Shown piece by piece: positions 7,322-14,379 of a stretch of DNA of 14,410 nt. The first letter of the stretch is position 1, and every line of letters starts with the position of its first letter. The notes below the pieces were generated by a model. The model was not told the origin of the DNA, ran no database searches, and saw only the letters and a list, made by a program, of their open reading frames with translations. Made by a program: the position numbers and the translations under genes. The stretch is from an uncultured cyanobacterium. Lineage in GTDB: Bacteria > Cyanobacteriota > Cyanobacteriia > Pseudanabaenales > Pseudanabaenaceae. The DNA lies in NCBI GenBank assembly GCA_903819605.1, contig CAIJEA010000521.1, forward strand, positions 1 through 14,410. Reading direction: 5' to 3'.

Positions 7322-8213
7322 TAACGATCTCAGGCTGATGAATTTTCAAAATCATTGCTAAACTTTGCTTGAGCTTAGTTCTTGGTACAACCGCATCAAC
7401 AAAACCATGATCGAGTAAATATTCAGATGATTGGAAGCCATCAGGAATTTTTTGCTTGAGGGTCTGCTCGATGACACGCCGACCAGTAAATCCAATTAAC
7501 GCCTTTGGCTCAGCCAAAATCAGATCGCCAAGCATCGCAAAACTTGCAGTTACACCACCCGTTGTGGGATTAGTCAAAACTGGGATATATAGCAAATTCG
7601 CTTGACGATGACGCTCCAAGGCAGCTGAAGTCTTTGCCATTTGCATTAAGCTCAAAATCCCCTCTTGCATCCGCGCCCCACCAGAAGCACAAAAGATCAG
7701 AGCAGCATAACGCTTTGATGTAGCAGTTTCCAGCATACGGGTAATTTTTTCCCCGACAACCGATCCCATACTGCCGCCCATAAAGCGAAAATCCATCACA
7801 GCAAGTGCAACGTCACAGCCATCGATTTTGCCAGTACCAGTGATCACCCCATCACTTAAACCAGTTTTTTGCCTATATTCTTTAATGCGATCGATATAGG
7901 GCTTACGGTCTTTAAAACCTAACGGATCGCAGGAAGTTAAATCTGCGTCCATCTCTTCCCATGTACCTACGTCAATTAGTTGGGCTATGCGCTCATAGGC
8001 ATTAACTTGATTGTGATGACCACATTCAGGACAAACCATCAAATTAGTTTTCAAGTCCTTGACGTAGGTCAAAGCACCACAACTAGAACATTTGTGCCAC
8101 AAACCGTCAGGAATTTCGCGTTCTTGAGAGTTTTGGGTTAGATTAGGCGTTTTGCGGTGATATGCTTCACTTGCGCGGGAGCGAGTTTCAGCAAACCAAT
8201 CAAACAGTGACAT
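7245..8213 (-). CDS. accD: Acetyl-CoA carboxylase carboxyltransferase subunit beta (AccD)
   Basis: With AccA this subunit transfers the carboxyl group from biotin on AccB to acetyl-CoA, giving malonyl-CoA for fatty acid synthesis. The 322-residue protein begins MSLFDWFAE and has the family zinc ribbon with C42, C45, C61 and C64 (CSSC and CPEC). The crotonase-like carboxyltransferase core follows, with LAVMDFRFMGGSMGSVVGEK, ASGGARMQEG, NPTTGGVTASFAMLGD and IGFTGRRVIEQT. Conserved sequence ends near HQPEIV; the last 25 or so residues are a Ser- and Ala-rich tail read antisense to the end of nagA, probably a non-essential extension. The ATG at 8213 is the family start; its Shine-Dalgarno sequence is weak. 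It follows dnaK on the minus strand after 162 bp with a hairpin in between, so an own promoter is likely. Confidence 0.96.
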   Translation of the reverse strand: MSLFDWFAETRSRASEAYHRKTPNLTQNSQEREIPDGLWHKCSSCGALTYVKDLKTNLMVCPECGHHNQVNAYERIAQLIDVGTWEEMDADLTSCDPLGFKDRKPYIDRIKEYRQKTGLSDGVITGTGKIDGCDVALAVMDFRFMGGSMGSVVGEKITRMLETATSKRYAALIFCASGGARMQEGILSLMQMAKTSAALERHRQANLLYIPVLTNPTTGGVTASFAMLGDLILAEPKALIGFTGRRVIEQTLKQKIPDGFQSSEYLLDHGFVDAVVPRTKLKQSLAMILKIHQPEIVTSSHLNGAAKSVSPILSDTTLASEV

Positions 8214-8348
8214 AGCGGCTCACAGTTCACAGGATAGGCGTTCAGCTGTCAATATTTAGGAGACGGCAAATGTAACCAAAAATACAACTATAACTCTGTA
8301 ATCATACAGCGCTTTGTACTTCAGGGGAAGGTATCATAATCGTCCAAG

Positions 8349-8375
8349 TAGAGGGCGCACAAAGCGCCCCTTCTA
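8349..8375. repeat. Degenerate GC-rich palindrome directly after the dnaK stop
   Basis: The arms TAGAGGGCGC (8349-8358) and GCGCCC plus TCTA (8364-8375) pair with a 2-nt bulge and an ACAAA loop. The core GGGCGC/GCGCCC resembles the palindromes at 4050, 6026 and 11321. It abuts the dnaK TAA (8376-8378) and could work as a 3' end structure for the grpE-dnaK transcript. Confidence 0.65.
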
Positions 8376-10241
8376 TTATTCAAGAGTATCGCTAGAACCA
8401 GGCTTTTGCTTGACCCTTTCAACTTGAGAATATTTCTCCACAGTTTGAGTTACCTCAAACAAAGACTGTTGCAACGGTTTAATCGCAATTTGCAAGTCTT
8501 CGTATGTTGCTTCCTCAGATTCGTACAAATTTTTGAGGGCTTCCATATTGCGGAGAGTGGGTTCGCGTAGGCTTTGGGTAATTACCGATGGACCATTGTC
8601 TCTAAGAATATCTTCGACAGTACGGATTAAATTGGATGCTTGGTTACGCATATTAGCAAGTTCACGACGCGCAGCATCTTCATCAGAATATACCTCAGCT
8701 TCCATCCGCATTCTTTCGATTTCGCTAGGACTCAAGCCTCCTGTATTAGTGATACTAATGCTCTGCTCGACACCAGTATCCACATCTCGCGCCGACACCT
8801 TCAGAATGCCATTGGCATCGATATCAAAGGAAACCTCGATTTGAGGTATACCACGGGGTGCAGGACGAATACCTTCTAGTTCAAATTTGCCGAGACTCTT
8901 ATTATCCTTTGCCATCGCCCGTTCGCCCTGTAGAACATGGATTTCTACTGCTGATTGGTTATCTACTGCTGTAGAAAAAATTTGGGATTTGCTGGTAGGA
9001 ATTGTGGTATTACGTTCTAAGTTTTTAGTAAACACGCCGCCTTGAGTTTCTAATCCAATCGAAAGTGGGATCACATCAAGGAGTAACAAGTCTTTGACTT
9101 CCCCGCCCAAAATCCCAGCTTGCACAGCTGCGCCGATCGCTACAGCTTCGTCAGGATTAACTGATTGATCTGGCTTTTTACCATCAAAAAATCTAGATAT
9201 CGCTTCCTGTACCGAAGGAATGCGCGTAGAGCCTCCAACCAAAATAATTCGATTGATCTCTTTCGGCAATAAACCTGCATCCTTCAAAGCTTGAGCAGTA
9301 GGTTCAAGAGTTGCTTTGACCAAAGGTGCAGTAATTTCATCAAATTTGGAACGAGTAAAGTCCATCTCAATGGTCTTTGGTCCTGTTGCATCCGCAGCAA
9401 TAAATGGCAAGCTAATCAAAGTCGAAGGAGCGCTTGAAAGCTCGATTTTGGCTTTTTCAGCAGCTTCTTTAAGTCGCTGCAAGGCGGTTTTATCTGCTGC
9501 CAAGTCAATACCTTCTTTTTGCTTAAAGTCAGCGACTAGCCAATCCACAATTAATGCGTCAAAATCGTCCCCACCAAGGTGATTATTTCCTGAAGTAGCC
9601 TTAACTTCAAAAATTCCATCGCCGAGTTGCAGTACTGAAACGTCAAATGTACCGCCGCCTAGGTCAAACACTAAGACAATCTGATCTTGATCTTGCTTAT
9701 CCAATCCATAGGCTAGAGCTGCCGCCGTTGGCTCATTGACAATCCGTAAGACCTCCATGCCTGAGATTGCGCCAGCATCCTTTGTCGCTTGTCGCTGCGT
9801 ATCGGTGAAATAGGCGGGTACGGTGATAACCGCTTGAGTTACTTCTTCGCCAAGATAATTTTCTGCATCCTGCTTCAGCTTTTGTAAGATCATCGCCGAA
9901 ATTTCTTGCGGAGTATAGGTCTTATCACCGATCTGCACATCAACGGTTTCATCTTTGCCCTTGACCGCCGTGTAAGGAACGCGACGACGCTCTGATTCAG
10001 TCTCTGACCAGCTCCGCCCAATAAAACGCTTGATACTATAAACCGTATTCACGGAGTTAGTAACAGATTGACGTTTGGCAACTTGTCCAACAATCCTCTC
10101 GCTGCTGTCTTTGACAAAGGCGACAATACTTGGAGTAGTCCGCCCCCCCTCAGCACTAGAGATGACAACAGGCTTGCCACCTTCCAAAACCGAAACACAA
10201 CTGTTTGTCGTACCAAGGTCGATTCCAATTACTTTCGACAT
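8376..10241 (-). CDS. dnaK: Molecular chaperone DnaK (Hsp70), DnaK2-like with a short C-terminus
   Basis: This ATP-driven cytoplasmic Hsp70 works with GrpE and a DnaJ partner. It has 621 residues. The nucleotide-binding domain shows GIDLGTTNSC (6-15), catalytic K71 in YSIKRFIGR, DLGGGTFDVS (193-202) and LVGGSTRIP (334-342). The linker is KDLLLLDV (383-390). The substrate-binding domain has IPLSIGLET and IEVSFDIDANGIL. The helical lid runs from about 505. Sequence recalled from Synechocystis DnaK2 (sll0170) matches closely through the two main domains. The C-terminus ends VKQKPGSSDTLE, without a Gly-rich stretch or an acidic EEVD- or DAEF-like terminal motif. The ATG at 10241 gives the canonical MSKVIGIDLGTT start; the Shine-Dalgarno sequence is weak. 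It lies 140 bp after grpE and is probably co-expressed with it. No dnaJ follows, unlike the common cyanobacterial grpE-dnaK2-dnaJ order. Confidence 0.96.
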   Translation of the reverse strand: MSKVIGIDLGTTNSCVSVLEGGKPVVISSAEGGRTTPSIVAFVKDSSERIVGQVAKRQSVTNSVNTVYSIKRFIGRSWSETESERRRVPYTAVKGKDETVDVQIGDKTYTPQEISAMILQKLKQDAENYLGEEVTQAVITVPAYFTDTQRQATKDAGAISGMEVLRIVNEPTAAALAYGLDKQDQDQIVLVFDLGGGTFDVSVLQLGDGIFEVKATSGNNHLGGDDFDALIVDWLVADFKQKEGIDLAADKTALQRLKEAAEKAKIELSSAPSTLISLPFIAADATGPKTIEMDFTRSKFDEITAPLVKATLEPTAQALKDAGLLPKEINRIILVGGSTRIPSVQEAISRFFDGKKPDQSVNPDEAVAIGAAVQAGILGGEVKDLLLLDVIPLSIGLETQGGVFTKNLERNTTIPTSKSQIFSTAVDNQSAVEIHVLQGERAMAKDNKSLGKFELEGIRPAPRGIPQIEVSFDIDANGILKVSARDVDTGVEQSISITNTGGLSPSEIERMRMEAEVYSDEDAARRELANMRNQASNLIRTVEDILRDNGPSVITQSLREPTLRNMEALKNLYESEEATYEDLQIAIKPLQQSLFEVTQTVEKYSQVERVKQKPGSSDTLE

Positions 10242-10330
10242 ATTTGCCAGTTCCGTTAAAAGCTTTTTTAAAAGTTTAGCTTACTGATTTTCTAAATAAT
10301 GTAATGCAAGAATGCACTTTAAGAATGTTG

Positions 10331-10360
10331 TTCAAGATGCAATCGCGATCGCATCTTGAA
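10331..10360. repeat. 30-bp palindrome containing GCGATCGC between grpE and dnaK
   Basis: TTCAAGATGC (10331-10340) pairs with GCATCTTGAA (10351-10360). Apart from one mismatched pair (10341/10350), the inner ATCGCGAT is itself a palindrome, so nearly the whole 30 bp is self-complementary. It lies 21 bp after the grpE stop. It could be a processing or attenuation hairpin that sets the grpE-to-dnaK ratio; no T-run follows on the minus strand. Confidence 0.75.
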
Positions 10361-10381
10361 TGATTTGGCTAATGACTTGGC

Positions 10382-11134
10382 TTAGCTAGACTCGCCAGAT
10401 CCGTTGCTAGGTGCATCCTCTGATGATGCACTATCGCCATCAATTTTACCAGAGGATACTTTAACTAGTGAATGCCGCAAAACACGGTCGTCACTGACTA
10501 AATAGCCAGGGCGCAACTCTTCAGTAATTATACCTTCATCATAATCAGCCGATGGCTCCTGCATAATTGCCTCATGGAAATTAGGATCAAATTCTTGACC
10601 GACACATTCCATTCTTGCTACACCAGTTTCTTTGAGGCATTTCAGCAATTGCTTATATACTGACTGATAACTTTTATGAATCGAAGCTTCACCATCTGTT
10701 TTTGGTGAAATCTGTAACTGCGCCCGCTCAAAATCATCAACTACTGGCAAGATTTTTTTGAGGATCTTGCCAGTAATTGTGCCTTCTTGCTCTTCTTTAT
10801 CTCGCTCAGTCCGCTTACGAAAATTCTCGAAGTCAGCATATAGGCGCAAGTACTGCTGCTTGCGATCGTCTAACTGCTCTTTGAGGGCGGTTGACTCAGC
10901 GATCAAACCGTTGATTTTTTCAAGGGTAGCAGCAGCGGCGGCGTTTGCTTTACTAGTTTCAGGCTTAGTATTTGCTGCTGTTGTAGACGAGTGATTTCCA
11001 TCAGCTTTTAACTCGTCTTGGGTTGAGATTTGATTCAAGTCTTCAGTTGCAAGTTGTTGTAACCGTGACTCAAGCACCTCATCATCTTCATCGATGAGGT
11101 CGTCAGAACTTAGTATGTTTTCTTCTTCGATCAT
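10382..11134 (-). CDS. grpE: Nucleotide exchange factor GrpE
   Basis: GrpE drives ADP release from DnaK as a dimer. The 250-residue protein has an acidic, low-complexity N-terminus (about 1-65), an Ala-rich stretch at 64-70, a long coiled-coil helix at about 70-125 with LRLYADFENFRKRTERDKEE, PVVDDFERA (130-138), and the C-terminal beta-wing with GVARMECVGQEFDPNFHEAI (171-190) and PGYLVSDDRVLRHSLVKVS (209-227). It is longer than E. coli GrpE (197) because of the N-terminal extension, as is usual in cyanobacteria, and has a Ser/Gly-rich C-terminal tail. The ATG at 11134 has AAGAG about 10 nt upstream. It is upstream of dnaK on the same strand. No CIRCE element (TTAGCACTC-N9-GAGTGCTAA) is visible in the 220 bp upstream, so HrcA control through that site is not indicated. 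Confidence 0.95.
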   Translation of the reverse strand: MIEEENILSSDDLIDEDDEVLESRLQQLATEDLNQISTQDELKADGNHSSTTAANTKPETSKANAAAAATLEKINGLIAESTALKEQLDDRKQQYLRLYADFENFRKRTERDKEEQEGTITGKILKKILPVVDDFERAQLQISPKTDGEASIHKSYQSVYKQLLKCLKETGVARMECVGQEFDPNFHEAIMQEPSADYDEGIITEELRPGYLVSDDRVLRHSLVKVSSGKIDGDSASSEDAPSNGSGESS

Positions 11135-11354
11135 TGCGTTAATACTCTTTTCGCGCTTTTCAGACTAGCAGTAAATTGCTAAGAGTTGACATTTGAGTGT
11201 AGTTTTGACGAATTTCATCAATCATAACGATTTTACTCTTTATCCGAGTCATCGTAAATTCAATCTAAGATTTTGATGCATTTCCGATTGTTATAGCCGT
11301 TATGTTAAACCCAGAAAAGAGTTGCGGCGCGAAGCGCCGCAACACTGGCTATAG
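11135..11354. promoter_or_regulatory. Region upstream of grpE, downstream of the kinase gene
   Basis: This 220-bp gap should hold the grpE promoter (minus strand). A small inverted repeat TAGCA/TGCTA occurs about 30 bp upstream of grpE. No CIRCE element is seen and no hexamer pair is convincing. The left part of the gap on the minus strand is taken by the palindrome at 11321-11343 next to the kinase stop codon. Confidence 0.35.
11321..11343. repeat. GC-rich palindrome 11 bp after the kinase stop
   Basis: The arm GTTGCGGCGC (11321-11330) pairs perfectly with 11334-11343 around a GAA loop, the same loop as in the copy at 4050. Farther out, TATAGCC at 11292-11298 and GGCTATA at 11346-11352 are also complementary. 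It is placed like a 3' end structure for the phosphatase-kinase transcript, before grpE. Confidence 0.85.
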
Positions 11355-13340
11355 CTATAAGTCACAATTAAGTGTTGATTTTGTAGGATTTCCACTATCA
11401 GTAACGTTACCAGAAGCTAAAGAACAGAAGTATTTGCGAATATTAGGCGCAAGATTGACGACATTTGTAAAGTCTGCGGCTTCAATGCTGCCAATATTTT
11501 CAACGATCGCATTACGAAAATTTGCCCCTGTGAGATTTGCACCCGCTAGCTCGATCAAAATTAGTCTTGCTGCTGTTAGATTTGCAGAACTAAGATTTAC
11601 GTTTGAGAGATTGGTTAAGTGCATCTCAGCCGATTGCAAATCAGCTAGAGATAAATCTGCTCCATCCAAGATAGCATCACTAAGATTTGCTGCACTTAAA
11701 TTGCTTTCTCGCAGATTAGCCTTAACGAGATTTGCTTTACGAAGATTGGCTAAAACTAAATTTGCACCGTTAAGATTTGCCGAATTAAGATCGGCTTCAC
11801 TAAGATTTGTTTTCATTAACTCTGCTTTTTGCAAAATTGCTGAGCCTAACTTTGTTTGAAACAAATTTACCCGTAATAAATCAGCCTGAGTTAGATTTGC
11901 TTCTGAAAGATTAGATAAAGATAAATTTGCGTCAACGAGGCTGGAGTTACTCAAATCTGCCCCTCTCAGATCCACTTTGACGATTGTTGCACCATTCAAG
12001 TTTGCGTTTTTGAATATTACTTGACGTAAATCAATATGTTCAATAACTGAACCACTAAGATTAATATTGTGAAAATCCTGACCTTGTAGGCGATCGGCTT
12101 GCGTGCCTATCAACTGAACACATCGAAAATCTCGCTGACCTTCTGCATATTTGGCTGATAAGCTCGCGGCATTAATCGGAGTTAGCTTTGGCGTAGGAGC
12201 AACTATAGGGTTTTGCGAAACGATAGGAGTTGACAAAACGGTAGGAGTTGGAGAGGTTATTGGTGTAGAAGAATTGATAGGAGAGTTTACAGGAGTTGCA
12301 ATAGATTGAGGTTGCAATTGGTTTTTTCTAAAAAGCCAGAAACACCCACCAAAAATAGCTAACAGAATTACACCAAACCATAACAATGAATTTTTGGGTA
12401 AGTTGCTGGGCAAATTTTTGGGCGTAAATACAAATCTTGATTTTGATTCTTTTATTGCGGATTTGTCTTTGTATTCTTTGCCATGACAGCTACGGATCAA
12501 TCGATCGCATAGTTCGCGAGTTGCGTCATCGGGAATATTGGCGATCGCCTGAAATACAGGCGAAGCATCAGGTTCTTCAAAATCGTTTTGACGGAAAATT
12601 AAGTTTTTATTATCCTCATGGAAGGTTTTCCAAAGGTGTGGCTCAGTTGCCAAGGCACGCAGTGACAGGGAAATTACTGCAAAAGAAAATTCATCAAGGC
12701 GATCGCTAAAGTCCTTAGGAGATCGCTTTGGCGGCTGGTAGTTAGGATGTCCAACTTCTTGGGGCGGAGTCCCTTTGAGGGCAGGAACATACATTCCATC
12801 ATAGTCAACTAGTTTTAGCTCTCCCTGATCGTCCACCATGATATTTCCATGCTGTAAATCCCCATGGGCGATCCCTACCTGTTGTAAATCTTTTTGAAGT
12901 TGTTGCAATTGCCGCTCTAGACGCAACAATACTTGCGAATCATCAAGATATTCACCAATATAGCGATCTAGTTCGACCCCATCAACCCAATCCATTTTGA
13001 GAATTGGATACCACTCGCCTTTAACCAAAATCCCTTGAGCAATATATTCAAAATCAACTAAATAAGGAAGACGATGTTGACCTAGATATTCACTAATCAA
13101 CATGTATCTTTGTTGTACGTCTGATTGCGGTATGCGTGTAAAGCAACGCACAGCCCAAGAGCGATTGCCTTTAGTTAATTTGTAAACTGTGGCAAAGTTG
13201 CCTGACCATAACAAAACTCTTCCCCGTGAGTTTTTAGAAGTGGTTGCTTGCTTAAGTTCAGGATCGACAAAACAAAGTTGCGGGTTTTGTACCGCGATCG
13301 TGAAATCAATATTTAAAGGCCAAGTCTGAATATCTGTCAT
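11355..13340 (-). CDS. Membrane-anchored atypical Ser/Thr protein kinase with C-terminal pentapeptide repeats
   Basis: The protein has 661 residues. An N-terminal kinase-like domain (about 40-290) has a glycine-loop remnant WSGNFATVYK (45-54), the catalytic loop HGDLQHGN with D161 and N166, and the metal-binding D179 in VDYDG in place of DFG. The beta-3 lysine of the usual VAIK motif appears as R65 in WAVRCF. HPNYQPP replaces the APE region. This pattern fits the COG4248/YegI-like group rather than classic Hanks kinases (inference). One hydrophobic segment (about 318-337) is followed by a Pro/Thr/Ser-rich linker (341-390) and then about 43 pentapeptides of the A(N/D)LxxA type (about 412-625), predicted to form a right-handed beta-helix. 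The kinase must be cytoplasmic, so the repeats should lie across the membrane. C407, C639 and C659 could form disulfides there. The ATG at 13340 overlaps the phosphatase stop (ATGA), implying coupled translation. Its substrates and signal are unknown. Confidence 0.9.
   Translation of the reverse strand: MTDIQTWPLNIDFTIAVQNPQLCFVDPELKQATTSKNSRGRVLLWSGNFATVYKLTKGNRSWAVRCFTRIPQSDVQQRYMLISEYLGQHRLPYLVDFEYIAQGILVKGEWYPILKMDWVDGVELDRYIGEYLDDSQVLLRLERQLQQLQKDLQQVGIAHGDLQHGNIMVDDQGELKLVDYDGMYVPALKGTPPQEVGHPNYQPPKRSPKDFSDRLDEFSFAVISLSLRALATEPHLWKTFHEDNKNLIFRQNDFEEPDASPVFQAIANIPDDATRELCDRLIRSCHGKEYKDKSAIKESKSRFVFTPKNLPSNLPKNSLLWFGVILLAIFGGCFWLFRKNQLQPQSIATPVNSPINSSTPITSPTPTVLSTPIVSQNPIVAPTPKLTPINAASLSAKYAEGQRDFRCVQLIGTQADRLQGQDFHNINLSGSVIEHIDLRQVIFKNANLNGATIVKVDLRGADLSNSSLVDANLSLSNLSEANLTQADLLRVNLFQTKLGSAILQKAELMKTNLSEADLNSANLNGANLVLANLRKANLVKANLRESNLSAANLSDAILDGADLSLADLQSAEMHLTNLSNVNLSSANLTAARLILIELAGANLTGANFRNAIVENIGSIEAADFTNVVNLAPNIRKYFCSLASGNVTDSGNPTKSTLNCDL
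11466..12107 (-). repeat. Pentapeptide-repeat coding stretch of the kinase gene
   Basis: A 15-bp period is visible at the DNA level, with AAATCT and AAATTT/GCA variants recurring and coding for ANL or ADL pentads. It covers about residues 412-625. The repeats are diverged, so recombination between units is not obviously recent. The opposite strand stays open across part of this stretch because of the repeat composition, which is an artefact. Confidence 0.8.
12330..12389 (-). other. Predicted transmembrane segment of the kinase
   Basis: Residues about 318-337 (SLLWFGVILL and onward) are uninterruptedly hydrophobic, followed by RKN. It is the only such segment in the protein and separates the kinase domain from the Pro/Thr-rich linker and the pentapeptide domain. 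Confidence 0.75.
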
Positions 13341-14305
13341 GATTCACTGCGAATTTCTATGCATAGCAACGTTGTATCGTCATTAGCTATCTCATAGCGA
13401 TCGCGTAATTCGGTCACCCAGTTCGCAAACACTTCTTGCGAACTAATTTGCTCTAATTCTAACCAAGGATTTTGATTTTTTTCCAGTTGTTTAAAAATCC
13501 AGCAGGCGATCGCATCAGTTGCTAGATAAAAGCGATCGCCTAATTGAGCATTGCCAAGAGTTTGAGAAATAGTAATATTTGTTGGCTTGATAGAGGTTCC
13601 GATTAGTTTGGGACGATTATTAAATTCATGACTATTGTGCAAGGGAAAACTCATTTGTAAAGTATTCTGTCTCACTACAAACAAACAAGAGTCTCCCATT
13701 GCTAAAGTCTTCCAGCATAAATTAGGAAATATCTCTAAACTTAGAAAAGTGGCAAAAGCTCCCTCTCCCGCCTTACGTTTCGCGAACCAAGTTAAATTTT
13801 GATTCGCTAACCATCCTTGCCAAGTTAACTGCGATTTAACTAACCAGTTTTGGATCTCGCAATCATTCATATAGTCATAATCACGATTCCCGTCAACAAA
13901 AGTGGTAACTAATTCCTTAGCCCATTCCTGTGAAAACGAAGACTCAGTTGCACCATCAGACAAAGCGATCGCAAATATGTGATCTCGAACATTAAAATGC
14001 CAAACATCTTCACACTCAGCAACTACATTGCCCGCCTTTTGTACCGCAAAACTTTGGACGAGCGCAAAAGATGGTTTCTGCTCTTGTGAGACCCGTGAAG
14101 CAAAGTTAGCAGTCACATTGTATAGGCTGCGATCTGCATATTTCCGATTATTCCAGCTACTTTTGTTCCCATTTGAGGCGATCGCCCTAAACCCAAAATT
14201 TGCATACCCATAATGAGAATGCAAACCGCAGAAAGGATTACTGTAAAAAGGTCTAAGCACGATATTCGTAGCGATCAATAATTTGATCGGCAATTTTAAG
14301 GTCAC
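13337..14305 (-). CDS. PP2C-like protein serine/threonine phosphatase partner of the kinase
   Basis: The frame gives up to 322 residues from GTG 14305. PP2C features: ED pair E99/D100 after AVQKAGNVVAE; LSDGATESSFS with D117; GEGAFATFLSL (180-190); AMGDSCLFV (202-210); LATDA with D264; and the terminal NDDTTLLCIEI with D309/D310. These acidic residues are the usual Mn/Mg ligands. Similarity is to the YegK-like short PP2C group (inference). The first 75-80 residues do not resemble a PP2C and include no signal peptide that convinces me; no ATG precedes the core, so the true start may be an internal GTG such as 14116 (259 residues). The 3' end overlaps the kinase start by 4 bp (ATGA), so the two proteins are probably made together and act on the same phospho-targets in opposite directions. 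Confidence 0.85.
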   Translation of the reverse strand: MTLKLPIKLLIATNIVLRPFYSNPFCGLHSHYGYANFGFRAIASNGNKSSWNNRKYADRSLYNVTANFASRVSQEQKPSFALVQSFAVQKAGNVVAECEDVWHFNVRDHIFAIALSDGATESSFSQEWAKELVTTFVDGNRDYDYMNDCEIQNWLVKSQLTWQGWLANQNLTWFAKRKAGEGAFATFLSLEIFPNLCWKTLAMGDSCLFVVRQNTLQMSFPLHNSHEFNNRPKLIGTSIKPTNITISQTLGNAQLGDRFYLATDAIACWIFKQLEKNQNPWLELEQISSQEVFANWVTELRDRYEIANDDTTLLCIEIRSES

Positions 14306-14323
14306 ACCTTAGCACATTAACCC

Positions 14324-14357
14324 AAAAGAAAAGCCACCTTTCGATGGCTTTTCTTTT
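14324..14357. terminator. Bidirectional intrinsic terminator
   Basis: A 13-bp perfect stem (AAAAGAAAAGCCA at 14324-14336, complement at 14345-14357) with an 8-nt loop is bounded by A-rich and T-rich sides, as in a terminator that works in both directions. It lies 19 bp upstream of the phosphatase frame start and just after the possible gene tail at the right edge. It should insulate the phosphatase-kinase pair from transcription entering from the right. Confidence 0.8.
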
Positions 14358-14379
14358 AATAAAGAGTTTCCCAGCCTTT

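Noticed and set aside
8533..10287. Several plus-strand frames of 60-100 codons opposite dnaK
   Set aside because: All lie antisense to the conserved dnaK sequence, lack ribosome binding sites and resemble nothing.
11135..11300. CIRCE heat-shock operator upstream of grpE
   Set aside because: The consensus TTAGCACTC-N9-GAGTGCTAA is not present on either strand; only a small TAGCA/TGCTA dyad is seen.
4050..11343. CRISPR array
   Set aside because: The palindromic repeats are only four, are kilobases apart and have variable length, with no regular spacers or cas genes.
11302..11859. Plus-strand reading frame of 185 codons rich in RFA, RLA and KFA
   Set aside because: It is the antisense of the pentapeptide repeats; the periodic composition keeps the opposite strand open. 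It has no ribosome binding site and starts across the palindrome.
11355..13340. SpkB-type kinase of Synechocystis
   Set aside because: SpkB also joins a kinase to pentapeptides, but it has an N-terminal Cys motif and classic kinase motifs. Here the Cys motif is absent, HRD is HGD and DFG is DYD, so the kinase domain belongs to another group.
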